A DNA stretch of 64,000 nucleotides from positions 3,224,001-3,288,000 of the forward strand of contig NZ_CP048788.1 of NCBI RefSeq assembly GCF_012932215.1, read 5' to 3'. Positions 18,177 to 27,286 of this stretch are shown piece by piece. Below the pieces are notes generated by a model. The model saw nothing but the letters and a program-made list of their open reading frames with translations, made no database searches and was not told the origin of the DNA. The stretch's first letter is position 1. Every line of letters starts with the position of its first letter. The stretch is from Roseobacter ponti. Its GTDB lineage: Bacteria > Pseudomonadota > Alphaproteobacteria > Rhodobacterales > Rhodobacteraceae. The translations under genes were made by a program, and so were the position numbers.

Positions 18177-18900
18177 TCGGCAAACCTTTGAAGCCGGCCT
18201 CTGCCATCAGAGCATCAGAGCGCTCTTCCACAGATGTCTCCAGCAGTTCCATAAAATCGTCGCGCGCCATTCCGGGCTCAATCACCGGCAGGAATTCAAC
18301 GACCGCCACGCCGGGTTTGCGCAGCATCCCGCGTTTCGGCCAGAGCACTCCGACGTTGGTTGCAACCGGCACGCAGGGCTGTGAAAGCTGCTCATAGAGC
18401 ACAAAACTGCCGACTTTGTAAGGCATCCTACGGCCCGGCGCCACGCGCGTGCCCTGGGAATAAATAATCAGCTGGCCCGGCTCCGCCCGGCCTGCATGCA
18501 CATCTGCCACCATCTTTTCGATCGCTTTGCCCCGTTTGCCACGATCAACCGCAACACAGCCGAGACGCCGCGCATAAAGCCCGATCACCGGCGTTCTGAG
18601 AATCTCGCGTTTCATGATGAATTTTGCAGATGGAAGTGCTGTGAAAATCATCATGATATCAAGGAACGACTGGTGTTTCGCCGCGACCAGCGCCTCGCCG
18701 TCGGGAGGGGTACCGCGCACCTCGCACCGCATGCCGACCATCCATCCGGCGGTCCAGAAGACATAGCGTGAATAGGATTTACAGGCGGCATAGGCGCCTT
18801 TGCGGCTGAAATACGCCCAGGGTGCGAACGCCAGCCCGAAAAGGGGCATTGCGATATACATCTGGGTGATGAAAATCACCGAACGGACGTATTGAAACAC
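18169..18900 (-). CDS. plsC: 1-acyl-sn-glycerol-3-phosphate acyltransferase
   Basis: A 243-residue lysophosphatidic acid acyltransferase of the inner membrane. Motif I is HQSFLD (HX4D). The usual FPEGTR motif III is present as YSQGTR, so the conserved Pro-Glu pair is replaced by Ser-Gln. A membrane segment precedes motif I. I start at GTG 18900 (VFQYVRSVIF), which overlaps the ftsX stop by one base (TAGTG); the frame extends further upstream but would then lie within ftsX. Product: phosphatidic acid for phospholipid synthesis. It belongs to the ftsE-ftsX-plsC-PPOX run. Confidence 0.87.
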   Translation of the reverse strand: MFQYVRSVIFITQMYIAMPLFGLAFAPWAYFSRKGAYAACKSYSRYVFWTAGWMVGMRCEVRGTPPDGEALVAAKHQSFLDIMMIFTALPSAKFIMKREILRTPVIGLYARRLGCVAVDRGKRGKAIEKMVADVHAGRAEPGQLIIYSQGTRVAPGRRMPYKVGSFVLYEQLSQPCVPVATNVGVLWPKRGMLRKPGVAVVEFLPVIEPGMARDDFMELLETSVEERSDALMAEAGFKGLPNA

Positions 18901-19802
18901 TATGCGAGCTCCCTCAGTTTCCGCTGTGCAGCCAGCCTTGTCGCGACAAATGCGGCGGCAGCAGCCAGCAGCGGCACAGTGAGCGGCAACAGCCATTCGC
19001 CGCCCTGAAAGCCAAGCCCGGTCAGAAAACCCGCCCGGTCCGTGGCTGCCGGCAGCATCCGGACAACGAACATGCCCAGCACTGTTCCGCCCGCCGCGCC
19101 GCCAAGCGCGCGCAGGGTAAAACGCCGGATGAAGGCCTGGGCGATATACCGGTCGGTGGCGCCAACAAGGCGCAGCACGGCGATCACGCGCGCGTTTGCT
19201 GCAAGCGACGCATTGGCCGCCAGCGTGACCATGGCGGCCACACTGAGCCCGAGCAGCACTGCCGACACCCAGCCGACGGTGCGCAGGCGGTTAGCCGCCG
19301 CCACCAGAGGCGCGCGCCACTGGCGGTGATCATCAAGCACCGCGCCCGGCACTTCGGCCTCAAGACGCAGCCGCAGGCCTGCACTGTCAAAACCACTGTC
19401 GGCTTCGATGACTTCGATAAGCTGCGGCACCGGCAGATTGCTGAGATCAAGTCCGGTACCGAACCAGGGGGCCAGCAGCGCCTGTTGTTCCGCGGCATCG
19501 AGCGGCCGGGCCGAGGCAACACCGGCGGTGCTTTCAAGGATGCGCATTGCCGTCGCAGTCAGCGCGGGCAGTTCGGCCTGTGGTGCGGTGATGCGCAGTG
19601 TGGAGCTGCGCGCGAGTTCGTCACCCCAGGTCGTGGCAAGCCGCCCGGAGGCCATCGACAGCGCCAGCGCGAACACAGCCAGAAAGGCCATTGCCGCAGC
19701 CGTGAAAATCGTCAGCTGCGCGGTAAAGCCCGACGGTGGCACCACCTGGTCGGCCTGAGCGTCACTGCGCAGGAGGCTGGTCAGATCTTTGAAAACACTC
19801 AC
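18900..19802 (-). CDS. ftsX: Cell-division ABC permease FtsX
   Basis: A 300-residue membrane protein with the FtsX layout: a short cytoplasmic N-terminus, a first membrane helix (LTIFTAAAMAFLAVFALALS), a periplasmic domain of about 110 residues, and three C-terminal helices around residues 175-290 including AVLRLVGATDRYIAQAF, the motif next to the coupling helix of FtsX/MacB permeases. FtsEX couples ATP hydrolysis to peptidoglycan hydrolase activation at the septum. The start overlaps the ftsE stop (ATGA). Some alphaproteobacterial FtsX proteins are annotated only as cell-division proteins; function is inferred from family and partner. Confidence 0.9.
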   Translation of the reverse strand: MSVFKDLTSLLRSDAQADQVVPPSGFTAQLTIFTAAAMAFLAVFALALSMASGRLATTWGDELARSSTLRITAPQAELPALTATAMRILESTAGVASARPLDAAEQQALLAPWFGTGLDLSNLPVPQLIEVIEADSGFDSAGLRLRLEAEVPGAVLDDHRQWRAPLVAAANRLRTVGWVSAVLLGLSVAAMVTLAANASLAANARVIAVLRLVGATDRYIAQAFIRRFTLRALGGAAGGTVLGMFVVRMLPAATDRAGFLTGLGFQGGEWLLPLTVPLLAAAAAFVATRLAAQRKLRELA

Positions 19803-20476
19803 AGATCGGCCCCCGCAAGCTGAACGCCACGGTTGGCGATCCGAAGGACACGCGCCTGAACCTGCGCCTTTGCAGCTCGGATCAGGCTGAGATCGTGGGT
19901 GGCGATCAGCACGGTTTTGCCCATCCGGTTCAGCTCCACAAGCAGCTTAAGAAGGCGCTGGGACATTTCCCAGTCAACATTGCCCGTGGGCTCATCCGCT
20001 ATCACGACATCGGGCGACATGATGACGGCCCGTGCCAGAGCCGCGCGCTGGCGTTCGCCACCTGAAAGCTCCGGCGGATGCGCATCACGACGGTGGGTCA
20101 GCCCGACCCAGGCCAGAAGCTCGGTCAGATCGTCCTGTGTTCCGGAAGAAACTTTTCCAGCGACCCCGAGGGGCAGCGCGATATTGTCGGCGACACTCAG
20201 ATGGTCCAGAAAATCGCAGTCCTGGTGGACCACACCGACACGGCGGCGCAGCAGGGCCACATCGTCACGTCCGAGCGCGCTGATATCTTCCTCAAAGACC
20301 CTGACCTGACCTTCGGTCGGCTGCAGCGCGCCATAACAGAGCTTCAGCAGCGTGGTCTTGCCCGCCCCCGACGGGCCGGTCAGGAAATGAAACGATCCAG
20401 GCGTCAGATTAAGAGAAATATCCGCAAACAGTGCGTCACCGCCATAGCTGTATGCGGCCCGGTCCAGCTCGATCAC
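19799..20476 (-). CDS. ftsE: Cell-division ABC ATPase FtsE
   Basis: A 225-residue ABC ATPase with Walker A GPSGAGKTTLL, Q-loop VHQDCDFLDHLS, signature LSGGERQRAALARA, Walker B VVIADEPTG and the FtsE-typical NVDWEMSQRLLKLL. It energises FtsX, with which it overlaps by 4 bp. The gene is divergent from the zinc-ribbon membrane protein gene, a neighbourhood I recognise from other Rhodobacterales. Confidence 0.94.
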   Translation of the reverse strand: MIELDRAAYSYGGDALFADISLNLTPGSFHFLTGPSGAGKTTLLKLCYGALQPTEGQVRVFEEDISALGRDDVALLRRRVGVVHQDCDFLDHLSVADNIALPLGVAGKVSSGTQDDLTELLAWVGLTHRRDAHPPELSGGERQRAALARAVIMSPDVVIADEPTGNVDWEMSQRLLKLLVELNRMGKTVLIATHDLSLIRAAKAQVQARVLRIANRGVQLAGADL

Positions 20477-20644
20477 AGCGCCCCCGAAATTAGTGTTGTG
20501 CCGTTTTGCCCTACCGCCGGTCTGGTTTCAATGCATCACTTGCCGGCTTATCGCACAGATAGCACTTTTCGCAGAGAGATGAACGCCATAGAGTAGCGCA
20601 AAAAAGTATAATACTTCTGAGGAAGCAAGGCAGCAGGTTTCCAC
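20477..20644. promoter_or_regulatory. Divergent region ftsE / zinc-ribbon gene
   Basis: 168 bp without ORFs of interest. A perfect TATAAT occurs at 20607-20612, 32 bp before the zinc-ribbon ATG, in an A-rich stretch; a matching -35 box at a 17-bp spacing is not evident, so the promoter call is tentative. GAGGAAG at 20620-20626 may be part of the leader. Confidence 0.3.
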
Positions 20645-21541
20645 ATGCGACTGATTTGTCCGAACTGCGATGCGCAGTATGAAGTGCCCGATGAGGTGAT
20701 CCCTTCCGAGGGGCGTGATGTGCAGTGTTCCAACTGCGGGCAGACCTGGTTTCAGGATCATCCCGACACACTGTCGCGCGCGCAGCAGGAGCAGGCCGCC
20801 GCACCCGGTCCGGATGAGGAAATCATCCACCCCGAGGATGCCATCCCGGATCCTGTTGCGCAGGAATTGCCCGCAGAAGAACCGGAACCCGATACAGCGG
20901 CGCCTGTCTTTGAGCCCGGGCCGGCGCCCCGCCCCGATGAAAACAGCCCCGCACGGCGCAGGGTCGATCCGGGCGTGGCCAGCGTGCTGCGCGAAGAGGC
21001 CGAACTCGAGACGACCGCCCGCCGGCGCGACGCACCCGGCAGTCTCGAAAGCCAGCCTGATCTGGGTCTCGGTGGATTTGATGCGCCCGATGAAGCGGGA
21101 AAACGCGCAGGAGAAGCGCGCGACCGCATGGCGCGCATGCGGGGCGAGACAGATCTGAGCGGTGAGGAGCAGATGGAGCAGTTCCGCGCCGAGAGTGCAG
21201 CGGCCGCTTCCCGCCGTGATCTGCTGCCCGACATCGAAGAGATTAATTCCACCCTGCGGTCAAATCAGGACCGCGGACCGGGTGACGCCGGTCAGACCGG
21301 CCAGTCTGAGGTGCGCGAAAAACGCAGCTCCCGGCGCGGGTTTGTGCTGACCGTCGCGCTCTTTGCGGTGCTGGCGCTGATCTATGTCTATGCGCCGGAT
21401 CTGTCGCAGATGGTGCCGGCACTGGAACCCGCGCTTACCAGCTACACCGGTATTGTCGACACCTGGCGCGCCTGGCTGAACGGCCAGGTTGAAGGTCTGC
21501 TGAGCTGGCTGGATGCTGCCGCTGTTTCCAGCAATCAGTAA
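20645..21541 (+). CDS. Zinc-ribbon (MJ0042-type) single-pass membrane protein
   Basis: A 298-residue protein. Residues 1-35 form an MJ0042-type zinc ribbon with two CxxC pairs (CPNC at 5-8, CSNC at 28-31). A long acidic, proline-rich, probably disordered region follows, and one transmembrane helix (GFVLTVALFAVLALIYVYA) lies near residue 230, leaving about 50 residues outside. Proteins of this design are frequent near ftsEX in alphaproteobacteria, but their role is unknown. The topology suggests a cytoplasmic zinc-ribbon sensor or scaffold anchored in the membrane. Confidence 0.85.
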   Translation: MRLICPNCDAQYEVPDEVIPSEGRDVQCSNCGQTWFQDHPDTLSRAQQEQAAAPGPDEEIIHPEDAIPDPVAQELPAEEPEPDTAAPVFEPGPAPRPDENSPARRRVDPGVASVLREEAELETTARRRDAPGSLESQPDLGLGGFDAPDEAGKRAGEARDRMARMRGETDLSGEEQMEQFRAESAAAASRRDLLPDIEEINSTLRSNQDRGPGDAGQTGQSEVREKRSSRRGFVLTVALFAVLALIYVYAPDLSQMVPALEPALTSYTGIVDTWRAWLNGQVEGLLSWLDAAAVSSNQ

Positions 21542-21562
21542 ATTACCCCGCGCCCCGCGCTG

Positions 21563-24166
21563 TCAGAACCGGTCAAGCAGGCGTCTGAGATAATCGCGTT
21601 CGACTTCCGGCCGGGCGACTTCACCGGACCGTCTGCGGATCTCATCTAGCAGATCGCGCGCACGCCCGTAGGCGTCATCGTTCAGCGCCAGCGGTCCGTC
21701 ATCGCCGTCCGCACCCGAATTACCGGCCTCGCGGCCGAGCGGATCCCGGTTATCGGCGCGTCGGTCGGAATCCTGTGCGCCCTGGCCCGGTTGCTGCTGC
21801 TGATCTTCATTCATCATCTCGGCCAGCGACCGCATCCCCTCGCGCAGCGCTTCCATTGCGCGGCCCTGCTCGTCGATCGCTCCGGCGAGATCATCTTCCC
21901 TCAGGGCATCCTCAGCGCCTTCCATTGCGCGGCCGGCGCGGTCCAGCGCGTCACGCGCCGCGTCTCCTTCGGGCGTTCCGGCCCCTGGCAGGCTGCCCTG
22001 CTGGCGGCGCAGCTCATCGCGCAGTGCCTGCTGGCGGTCAGCAATACTGCCACCGGGATCCGATCCGTCACCGGGCTGTGACGGGTCGCCCTGCTGCGCA
22101 TTCTGATCGCCGTCGCCCTGCCCCTGGCCGTTCTGACCTTCATGGCTCTGACCCTCGCCCTGTCCCCCGTTGCGGCCTTCGTTGCCCTGGCTTTCGCCGG
22201 CCTGCGCATTCGGGTTGAACTGTTCCTGCAGATCGCGGAATGCCTGATCGCTCAGTCCCTGCTGGTCGCGCAACGTCTCGGAGAGACCTTCCATGGCCTG
22301 CTCGCCCGGGCTTTGTCCGCCCTGACCCTGCTGGCCCTGGGTGACGCGCATGTTCTCCATCATCTGCTGGAGTTCCTGAAGCGCCTGCTGAGCTTCGGCC
22401 ATGCGGCCCTGTTCCATCAGCTCCTGGATGCGGTCCATCATCTGCTGCAGGTCATCCTGCGTCATGGTCATGGAGTTTTCAGGATTGCCCTGCTGGCCGG
22501 TTTCGCCGTTTTCTTCCTGCTGTCGCTGCGCCTGGCGCGAGAGTTGCTGCAGATAGTCTTCTGTGGCGCGGCGCAGTTCGCGCATCAGCTCAGCGATCTC
22601 CTCGTCCGACGCCCCGTTGCGGATCGCTTCTTCGAGCCGTTCCTGCGCACGGCGCATCCGTTCGGCAGCATCAGCAAGATCGCCCTCTTCAAGCAACAGC
22701 GCAAGATCCCACAGATCGTCTGCCAGGCGGTCACGTTTTTCGTCGCTCATGCCGTGTTTTGCATGCACATCCAGCTGTCCGATCACCCGGCGCAGCCGCA
22801 GCAGATCCGTCTCGGAGCGGAAAACATCATCCGGTTGCCATGTAATCGCGCGCAGAACCTGAGCTGTCCGGGTGATGTTCCCGCGTGACCAGAGCAGGTC
22901 TCTGCGGGCCTCAATCACGGCCGCGGCAAGCGGGTCAAAAAACCTCCGTCCCGGCAGCACAATCGCGCGCGGCGACGTCTGAGCGGTTTGTTCCGCGCCG
23001 TCAAATGCGGTCAGGCTGACCTCGACCGGCAGATTGGCCCAAGGGTGCTCGGAGAAATCCTCAATCAGGTTTTCCTCAAATGCACTGCGGTCCCCGGCAA
23101 TGGGTGTGGGCAGTGGTACGATGAGTTCAGGGCGCGGTTCGGGATCGATGGTGAGGCCGTAGCGGCGGTCAACCGCAACCAGATCAAGCGTGAAACGCGC
23201 CTCGCCGGCTTCGACACCGTAGTCATCGCTGGCTTCAAACGGCAGGGTTGTCTCGCCCAGAGCAGATGCTTCGGGCGGGCCCAGAACGGCTATTTCGGGC
23301 GGCATGTCTTCGATGACATCAACCTGCCACGTGCGTCCGCCGGGGCCATTGATGGCAATCTCGCCGCTGCGCGAAACGATGAAGTCCTGAGCGGGTTCGG
23401 AGGCGGGCGGCACTTCGGTACGGCCCGAAACCGTCTCTGAGAGGGTCAGCGCGCCAACCTCGCCATAAAGACGCAGGGTGATCAGGCTGCCTTCGGGAAC
23501 TTCCAGCACACCGCTGTCGATGTCATTGAGATAAATCGTCGGACGGCCGGTGTACCGCGGGCTTTCGGCCCAGCCTTCCCAGACAGGGCCGCTTGCCAGA
23601 CCGCCGGCACCCGGCGCCATTTCGGTGACAGATCCCACACGCCAGATCGAGCCGAATATCAGAGCCACAGCAAAAGCGATCACAGCGATATAGCGCAGGG
23701 CATAAGGATCACGCGCAGAAATACGCAGATCAGCGGGCACGGGCTGTGCTTTGGCGGCGCGTTCGGCCATGCGTGCCTGGTGGGCGCGCCAGACGGCAGA
23801 GGAGGCCGCATCTTCAGCACCGATCGTCTGTGTGTCTGCCAGCGCCTGCAGCGGACGGTCCGGCAGGCTGCTGTCGAGCCGGGTCATCGCCTCGGCCCCC
23901 GATGGGACGCGGAAACGTTGCAGCCCGTAAAACAGAGCGGCAGCCCCCGCGAGCAGAGACAGTACCGCAATGCTCCAGACGACCTCGACGACCAGACTGT
24001 CCTGCAGACCCAGCATCAGAGACGCCAGCACCAGCAGCACAACAGTTGTCAGCGGCCAGAAGCTCTGTACCACCCGTTCGGCCAGCATGCCGGACCAGGT
24101 CAGGCGCAGCGGCCAGCGCAACCCTTTCAGGCTGCGTGCGACGTCATGCCGGGAAAATGATGCCAT
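21563..24166 (-). CDS. TIGR02302 family large membrane protein
   Basis: An 867-residue protein of the TIGR02302/DUF4175 family, typical of alphaproteobacteria and of unknown function. Two membrane segments lie near residues 30-75 and a third near 165-180. The middle is an Ig-like periplasmic stretch. From about residue 540 to 760 the chain is rich in Gln, Gly, Glu and Met (for example QGQQGQGGQSPGEQ), a low-complexity coiled-coil region, before a conserved basic C-terminus (EVERDYLRRLLDRF). The gene follows lysA by 40 bp on the same strand and is convergent with the zinc-ribbon gene. Confidence 0.88.
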   Translation of the reverse strand: MASFSRHDVARSLKGLRWPLRLTWSGMLAERVVQSFWPLTTVVLLVLASLMLGLQDSLVVEVVWSIAVLSLLAGAAALFYGLQRFRVPSGAEAMTRLDSSLPDRPLQALADTQTIGAEDAASSAVWRAHQARMAERAAKAQPVPADLRISARDPYALRYIAVIAFAVALIFGSIWRVGSVTEMAPGAGGLASGPVWEGWAESPRYTGRPTIYLNDIDSGVLEVPEGSLITLRLYGEVGALTLSETVSGRTEVPPASEPAQDFIVSRSGEIAINGPGGRTWQVDVIEDMPPEIAVLGPPEASALGETTLPFEASDDYGVEAGEARFTLDLVAVDRRYGLTIDPEPRPELIVPLPTPIAGDRSAFEENLIEDFSEHPWANLPVEVSLTAFDGAEQTAQTSPRAIVLPGRRFFDPLAAAVIEARRDLLWSRGNITRTAQVLRAITWQPDDVFRSETDLLRLRRVIGQLDVHAKHGMSDEKRDRLADDLWDLALLLEEGDLADAAERMRRAQERLEEAIRNGASDEEIAELMRELRRATEDYLQQLSRQAQRQQEENGETGQQGNPENSMTMTQDDLQQMMDRIQELMEQGRMAEAQQALQELQQMMENMRVTQGQQGQGGQSPGEQAMEGLSETLRDQQGLSDQAFRDLQEQFNPNAQAGESQGNEGRNGGQGEGQSHEGQNGQGQGDGDQNAQQGDPSQPGDGSDPGGSIADRQQALRDELRRQQGSLPGAGTPEGDAARDALDRAGRAMEGAEDALREDDLAGAIDEQGRAMEALREGMRSLAEMMNEDQQQQPGQGAQDSDRRADNRDPLGREAGNSGADGDDGPLALNDDAYGRARDLLDEIRRRSGEVARPEVERDYLRRLLDRF

Positions 24167-24206
24167 CGATACTTCTCCACTGGTCCCGTCGGGCGGGTAT
24201 ACGCCC

Positions 24207-25472
24207 TCAGAGCCACTCCGGAATGGTATCCCGATTTATCATTTCGTCAAAGGTCGGTCGTGGGCGGATAACCGCGAATTGATCCCCACGGACCAGAACT
24301 TCGGGAATAAGTGGTCGGGAATTATACTCACTGCTCATTACTGCGCCATATGCACCAGCCGACCGGAAGGCCACGAGGTCGCCTGAGGCCACCGGCGGCA
24401 TCATCCGTTCGCGCGCAAAAGTGTCGCCGCTTTCACAAACGGGGCCGACGATATCGTATTTTGCCTGCTCTGCACCCGGCTCGGGTTCGACGACAGGGAT
24501 AATATCATGCCATGCCTCATACATTGCCGGCCGGATGAGATCGTTCATCGCCCCGTCGATGATCAGGAAATCGCGGCCTTCGCCGGATTTAACATAAATC
24601 ACTTCAGAAACCATTAAGCCCGCATTGCCGGCGATCAACCGCCCGGGTTCAATCTCGATCTCACAGCCAAGATGCCCCAGGGTGCGACGTACCATCGCAC
24701 CGTAGTCCGACGGCAGCGGCGGCGCCTGATTATCGCGCGCATAGGGTATGCCCAGCCCGCCCCCCAGATCGAGCCGCATGATTTCATGCCCTTCCGCGCG
24801 CAGCATCTCCGTGAGGTCCGCAACCTTCTGATAGGCCTGTTCAAACGGGGCCAGATCGGTCAGCTGGCTGCCGATATGCACATCGATCCCGATGACCTTC
24901 AGACCGGGCATTTTCGCGGCCAGGCGGTACACGTCCCGGGCGCGCGATATGGGGATCCCGAATTTGTTTTCCGATTTGCCGGTGGCGATCTTCGCATGTG
25001 TTTTTGCATCAACGTCCGGATTGACCCGGATGGTAATGGGGGCAACCGTGTTCATTGCGCGCGCCGTGGCATCGAGCAGCACCATCTCAGGCTCCGATTC
25101 CACATTGAACTGACGGATCCCGCCTTCGAGTGCGAGGCGGATCTCAGCTGCCGTTTTGCCAACGCCGGAAAAGACGATTTTATCTGCCGGGACGCCGGCA
25201 GCCTTCGCACGCCTGTATTCGCCGCCAGACACAACATCCATGCCCGCACCTGCCTGCGCCAGTGTTTTCAGGATGGCCTGATTGCTGGCAGCCTTCATGG
25301 CATAGCACACAAGGTGATCGATCCCCTCAAGCGCCTCATCAAAAAGGGTAAAATGCCGCAGCAGAGTCGCCGTCGAGTACACATAAAAAGGTGTGCCCAC
25401 TGCCGCCGCAATCTCAGCTACGGGCACATCCTCGGCGCAGAGCACGCCGTCCTTATAGAGAAAATGATCCAT
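24207..25472 (-). CDS. lysA: Diaminopimelate decarboxylase
   Basis: A 421-residue PLP enzyme of the alanine racemase-like fold III that makes lysine from meso-diaminopimelate. The Schiff-base lysine is in CYAMKAASN, followed by HIGSQ, the glycine-rich phosphate loop LDLGGGLGIPY, EPGRLIAGNAG and the active-site VCESGDTFA. Length is normal. It lies 65 bp downstream of the ATP-grasp gene and 40 bp upstream of TIGR02302 on the same strand, and may belong to a transcript starting at argH. Confidence 0.96.
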   Translation of the reverse strand: MDHFLYKDGVLCAEDVPVAEIAAAVGTPFYVYSTATLLRHFTLFDEALEGIDHLVCYAMKAASNQAILKTLAQAGAGMDVVSGGEYRRAKAAGVPADKIVFSGVGKTAAEIRLALEGGIRQFNVESEPEMVLLDATARAMNTVAPITIRVNPDVDAKTHAKIATGKSENKFGIPISRARDVYRLAAKMPGLKVIGIDVHIGSQLTDLAPFEQAYQKVADLTEMLRAEGHEIMRLDLGGGLGIPYARDNQAPPLPSDYGAMVRRTLGHLGCEIEIEPGRLIAGNAGLMVSEVIYVKSGEGRDFLIIDGAMNDLIRPAMYEAWHDIIPVVEPEPGAEQAKYDIVGPVCESGDTFARERMMPPVASGDLVAFRSAGAYGAVMSSEYNSRPLIPEVLVRGDQFAVIRPRPTFDEMINRDTIPEWL

Positions 25473-25537
25473 CCCCGCGCATTAGCCATGAATCGCAGGC
25501 CAGTTCAATCAGGATCAGACGGGTAACTCTCGCGCCG

Positions 25538-26719
25538 TCAGCGCTTCTTTTTCTTTCTGGCTGCGCGGATGAAGGTCAGACGTTCCTTCTGTCGGGCGGC
25601 GGTGGCCTCCCATACCGGCATCAGATCGGGGTTCATCACCCCGCGTCTGTGCGCAAGCTGATAGAGGGTGTGAAAGGGGCTGTTGTTACATTCTATGATC
25701 ACCGGACCGTCGACAGTCAGGCCGATATCCCAGCCGCAGACCCCCAGATCAGGCATCAGCGCATGAGCACGGCGCGCAAGATCGCAGGCATCCTCAAAGC
25801 CGGGCAGTTTCAGCCCCACAATCGCAGCACCGGTTTCGGGGTGGTTTTCGACGTCGATGGTGTCGGGCCCCGTGCCCTGACGACAGGCCAGAACTTCGCC
25901 GGTCTGCATATCCACGCGGGCGATCATGCTGCCGCCCTGCCAGAAATTATCCGACATCGCGCGGGGTGCCGGAATCTTCCACAGGCCGTAAGCCACCGAG
26001 GGTGTGCTGGTATTCATGGCCGTGACAATGCGCACGGAGCCGGTCATGTCGCCGGTCACAGGTACCAGATCAGGGTGCGGTCTGAGCGCTTTTTGCAAAA
26101 GGTAGCCTGTGCCGTATTTGGCGAGGACCTCATCACAGAAAGCCCGCAGCGGCCTGTGGTCGCCACTGGCCAGTTCCAGCGTTTCGCCGGCACTGTCCAG
26201 CCCGCTGAGCATCACCGAACCTACTGACAATGAGCCGTCAACCGGTTTGCCGAACACCGGATAAACCGACCGGTCCGAGAGAAACGCAAAGAGCGCATCC
26301 GCGTCCTGCAGCGCAGGCAATGCCCCGTATTCACCGGTTTTCGCGACAACGGCAAGCGTCTCTGTCGCGGCAAAGCCAAGTTGGCGCAGCAGTGCGCCGT
26401 GCAACAGCTTGTTGCAGACAAAGGCACCATATCGTTTGGTTTCTTCGGGTGAGAGGCGGTCGTTGAGCGCCTCGCTGGCGGCCAGCCCCAGAAACTCGCG
26501 CTTTTCCGTCATGGATAAGGCCGGATCATACAGGCCGTTGTCATAGTAATCGCGGGTCGTCAGCCTGCTCCGGCCCGAGCGCAGGGAAAAGATCTCGCGC
26601 AGCTGCCGCAACGGGCTCGCACCATACTGCCGGGCGACCCGGATGATCTCAGGTGATTTTACGTCTTTCTTTGCATCGCCCTTTTCAAGCAGTGCATCTG
26701 TTGCAACAGCAGTGTTCAT
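25538..26719 (-). CDS. Sugar-transfer associated ATP-grasp protein
   Basis: A 393-residue protein of the ATPgrasp_ST type. The N-terminal third is helical and basic (REIFSLRSGRSRLTTRDYYDNGLYD). The ATP-grasp core holds YPVFGKPVDGSLSVGS, the loop GSVRIVTAMN and the metal-binding end GWDIGLTVDGPVIIECNNSP. These enzymes form amide or ester bonds using ATP and are usually near capsule or glycan genes; here it lies between amino-acid genes, so its substrate is unclear. The C-terminus is strikingly basic (RAARKKKKR). Its 5' leader (26720-26812) has an imperfect hairpin of GCCCTTTCCCGAT with ATCGGGGAAAAAGGGC. Confidence 0.82.
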   Translation of the reverse strand: MNTAVATDALLEKGDAKKDVKSPEIIRVARQYGASPLRQLREIFSLRSGRSRLTTRDYYDNGLYDPALSMTEKREFLGLAASEALNDRLSPEETKRYGAFVCNKLLHGALLRQLGFAATETLAVVAKTGEYGALPALQDADALFAFLSDRSVYPVFGKPVDGSLSVGSVMLSGLDSAGETLELASGDHRPLRAFCDEVLAKYGTGYLLQKALRPHPDLVPVTGDMTGSVRIVTAMNTSTPSVAYGLWKIPAPRAMSDNFWQGGSMIARVDMQTGEVLACRQGTGPDTIDVENHPETGAAIVGLKLPGFEDACDLARRAHALMPDLGVCGWDIGLTVDGPVIIECNNSPFHTLYQLAHRRGVMNPDLMPVWEATAARQKERLTFIRAARKKKKR

Positions 26720-26812
26720 TGATTTTGCCCTTTCCCGATTGCGTCTGTCTGATGCGATATCGGGGAAAAAGGGCAGGAATTTGACAGTGTTGTTTCTCGT
26801 GCCGCGATAATT

Positions 26813-27121
26813 TTAGGTATCTGCTCTGCTGCGCAGGAAAAGATAGAGCGGCAAACCACAGCTGACGCCGATGCCAAAGGTCGCAGGGATCGCAATCAGG
26901 CCGGCCCAGTTGCGCGTTCTGACGCTTTCGGCAATCACCCAGACGGTCAGCGCGACGGCTGCGATCGTCAGGTCCCAGACCAGGCCGCTTGTTGCCTGGT
27001 TTGCATGCCAGGCGTCGACCATCGCCATCACATCCCAGCTGTTGGCGTTAAACCAGCCGATAAACCAGCTCATAGGATGAATGGTGCCCCAGACAGCCAG
27101 AGCCAGGTAAAGATAGCGCAT
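26813..27121 (-). CDS. DUF2834 family membrane protein
   Basis: A 102-residue protein with three hydrophobic segments. The N-terminal helix, WFxxWFNANSWD-like loop and the C-terminal helix ending in LFLRSR match DUF2834, a family of small membrane proteins of unknown function. It starts 3 bp after the stop of a small lipoprotein gene and probably shares the argH transcript. No functional clue is visible beyond membrane location. Confidence 0.75.
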   Translation of the reverse strand: MRYLYLALAVWGTIHPMSWFIGWFNANSWDVMAMVDAWHANQATSGLVWDLTIAAVALTVWVIAESVRTRNWAGLIAIPATFGIGVSCGLPLYLFLRSRADT

Positions 27122-27124
27122 CGC

Positions 27125-27283
27125 TCAGCCCTGGGTCGACACGCCGACAACGGCCTCACCGCTGACGCTGACGCCTGTCGCGGGTGATGGTGCCGCTTCG
27201 CGCCCCATGCTCTGGTTGCCGCCGGTGCAGCCGGCGAGGAATGTGGCGACCAGCGCCACGGCGATTAAGTTCTGTGATGTCAT
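27125..27283 (-). CDS. Small lipoprotein, 52 residues
   Basis: An ORF too short for most gene finders: ATG at 27283, stop at 27125, 52 codons. The product begins MTSQNLIAVALVATFLAGC, with a lipobox L-A-G-C at 16-19, so it should be lipid-modified at Cys19 by Lgt/LspA. The mature 34 residues are Gly, Ser and Ala rich (ATGVSVSGEAVVG) and probably lie at the outer membrane. Its codon use resembles that of its neighbours and it sits 3-4 bp from genes on both sides, which supports it as real. Confidence 0.7.
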   Translation of the reverse strand: MTSQNLIAVALVATFLAGCTGGNQSMGREAAPSPATGVSVSGEAVVGVSTQG

Positions 27284-27286
27284 GAT

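Noticed and set aside
26781-26811. TTGACA ... GATAAT promoter on the + strand
   Set aside because: The spacer is 19 bp and it would read antisense into DUF2834, with no gene to drive.
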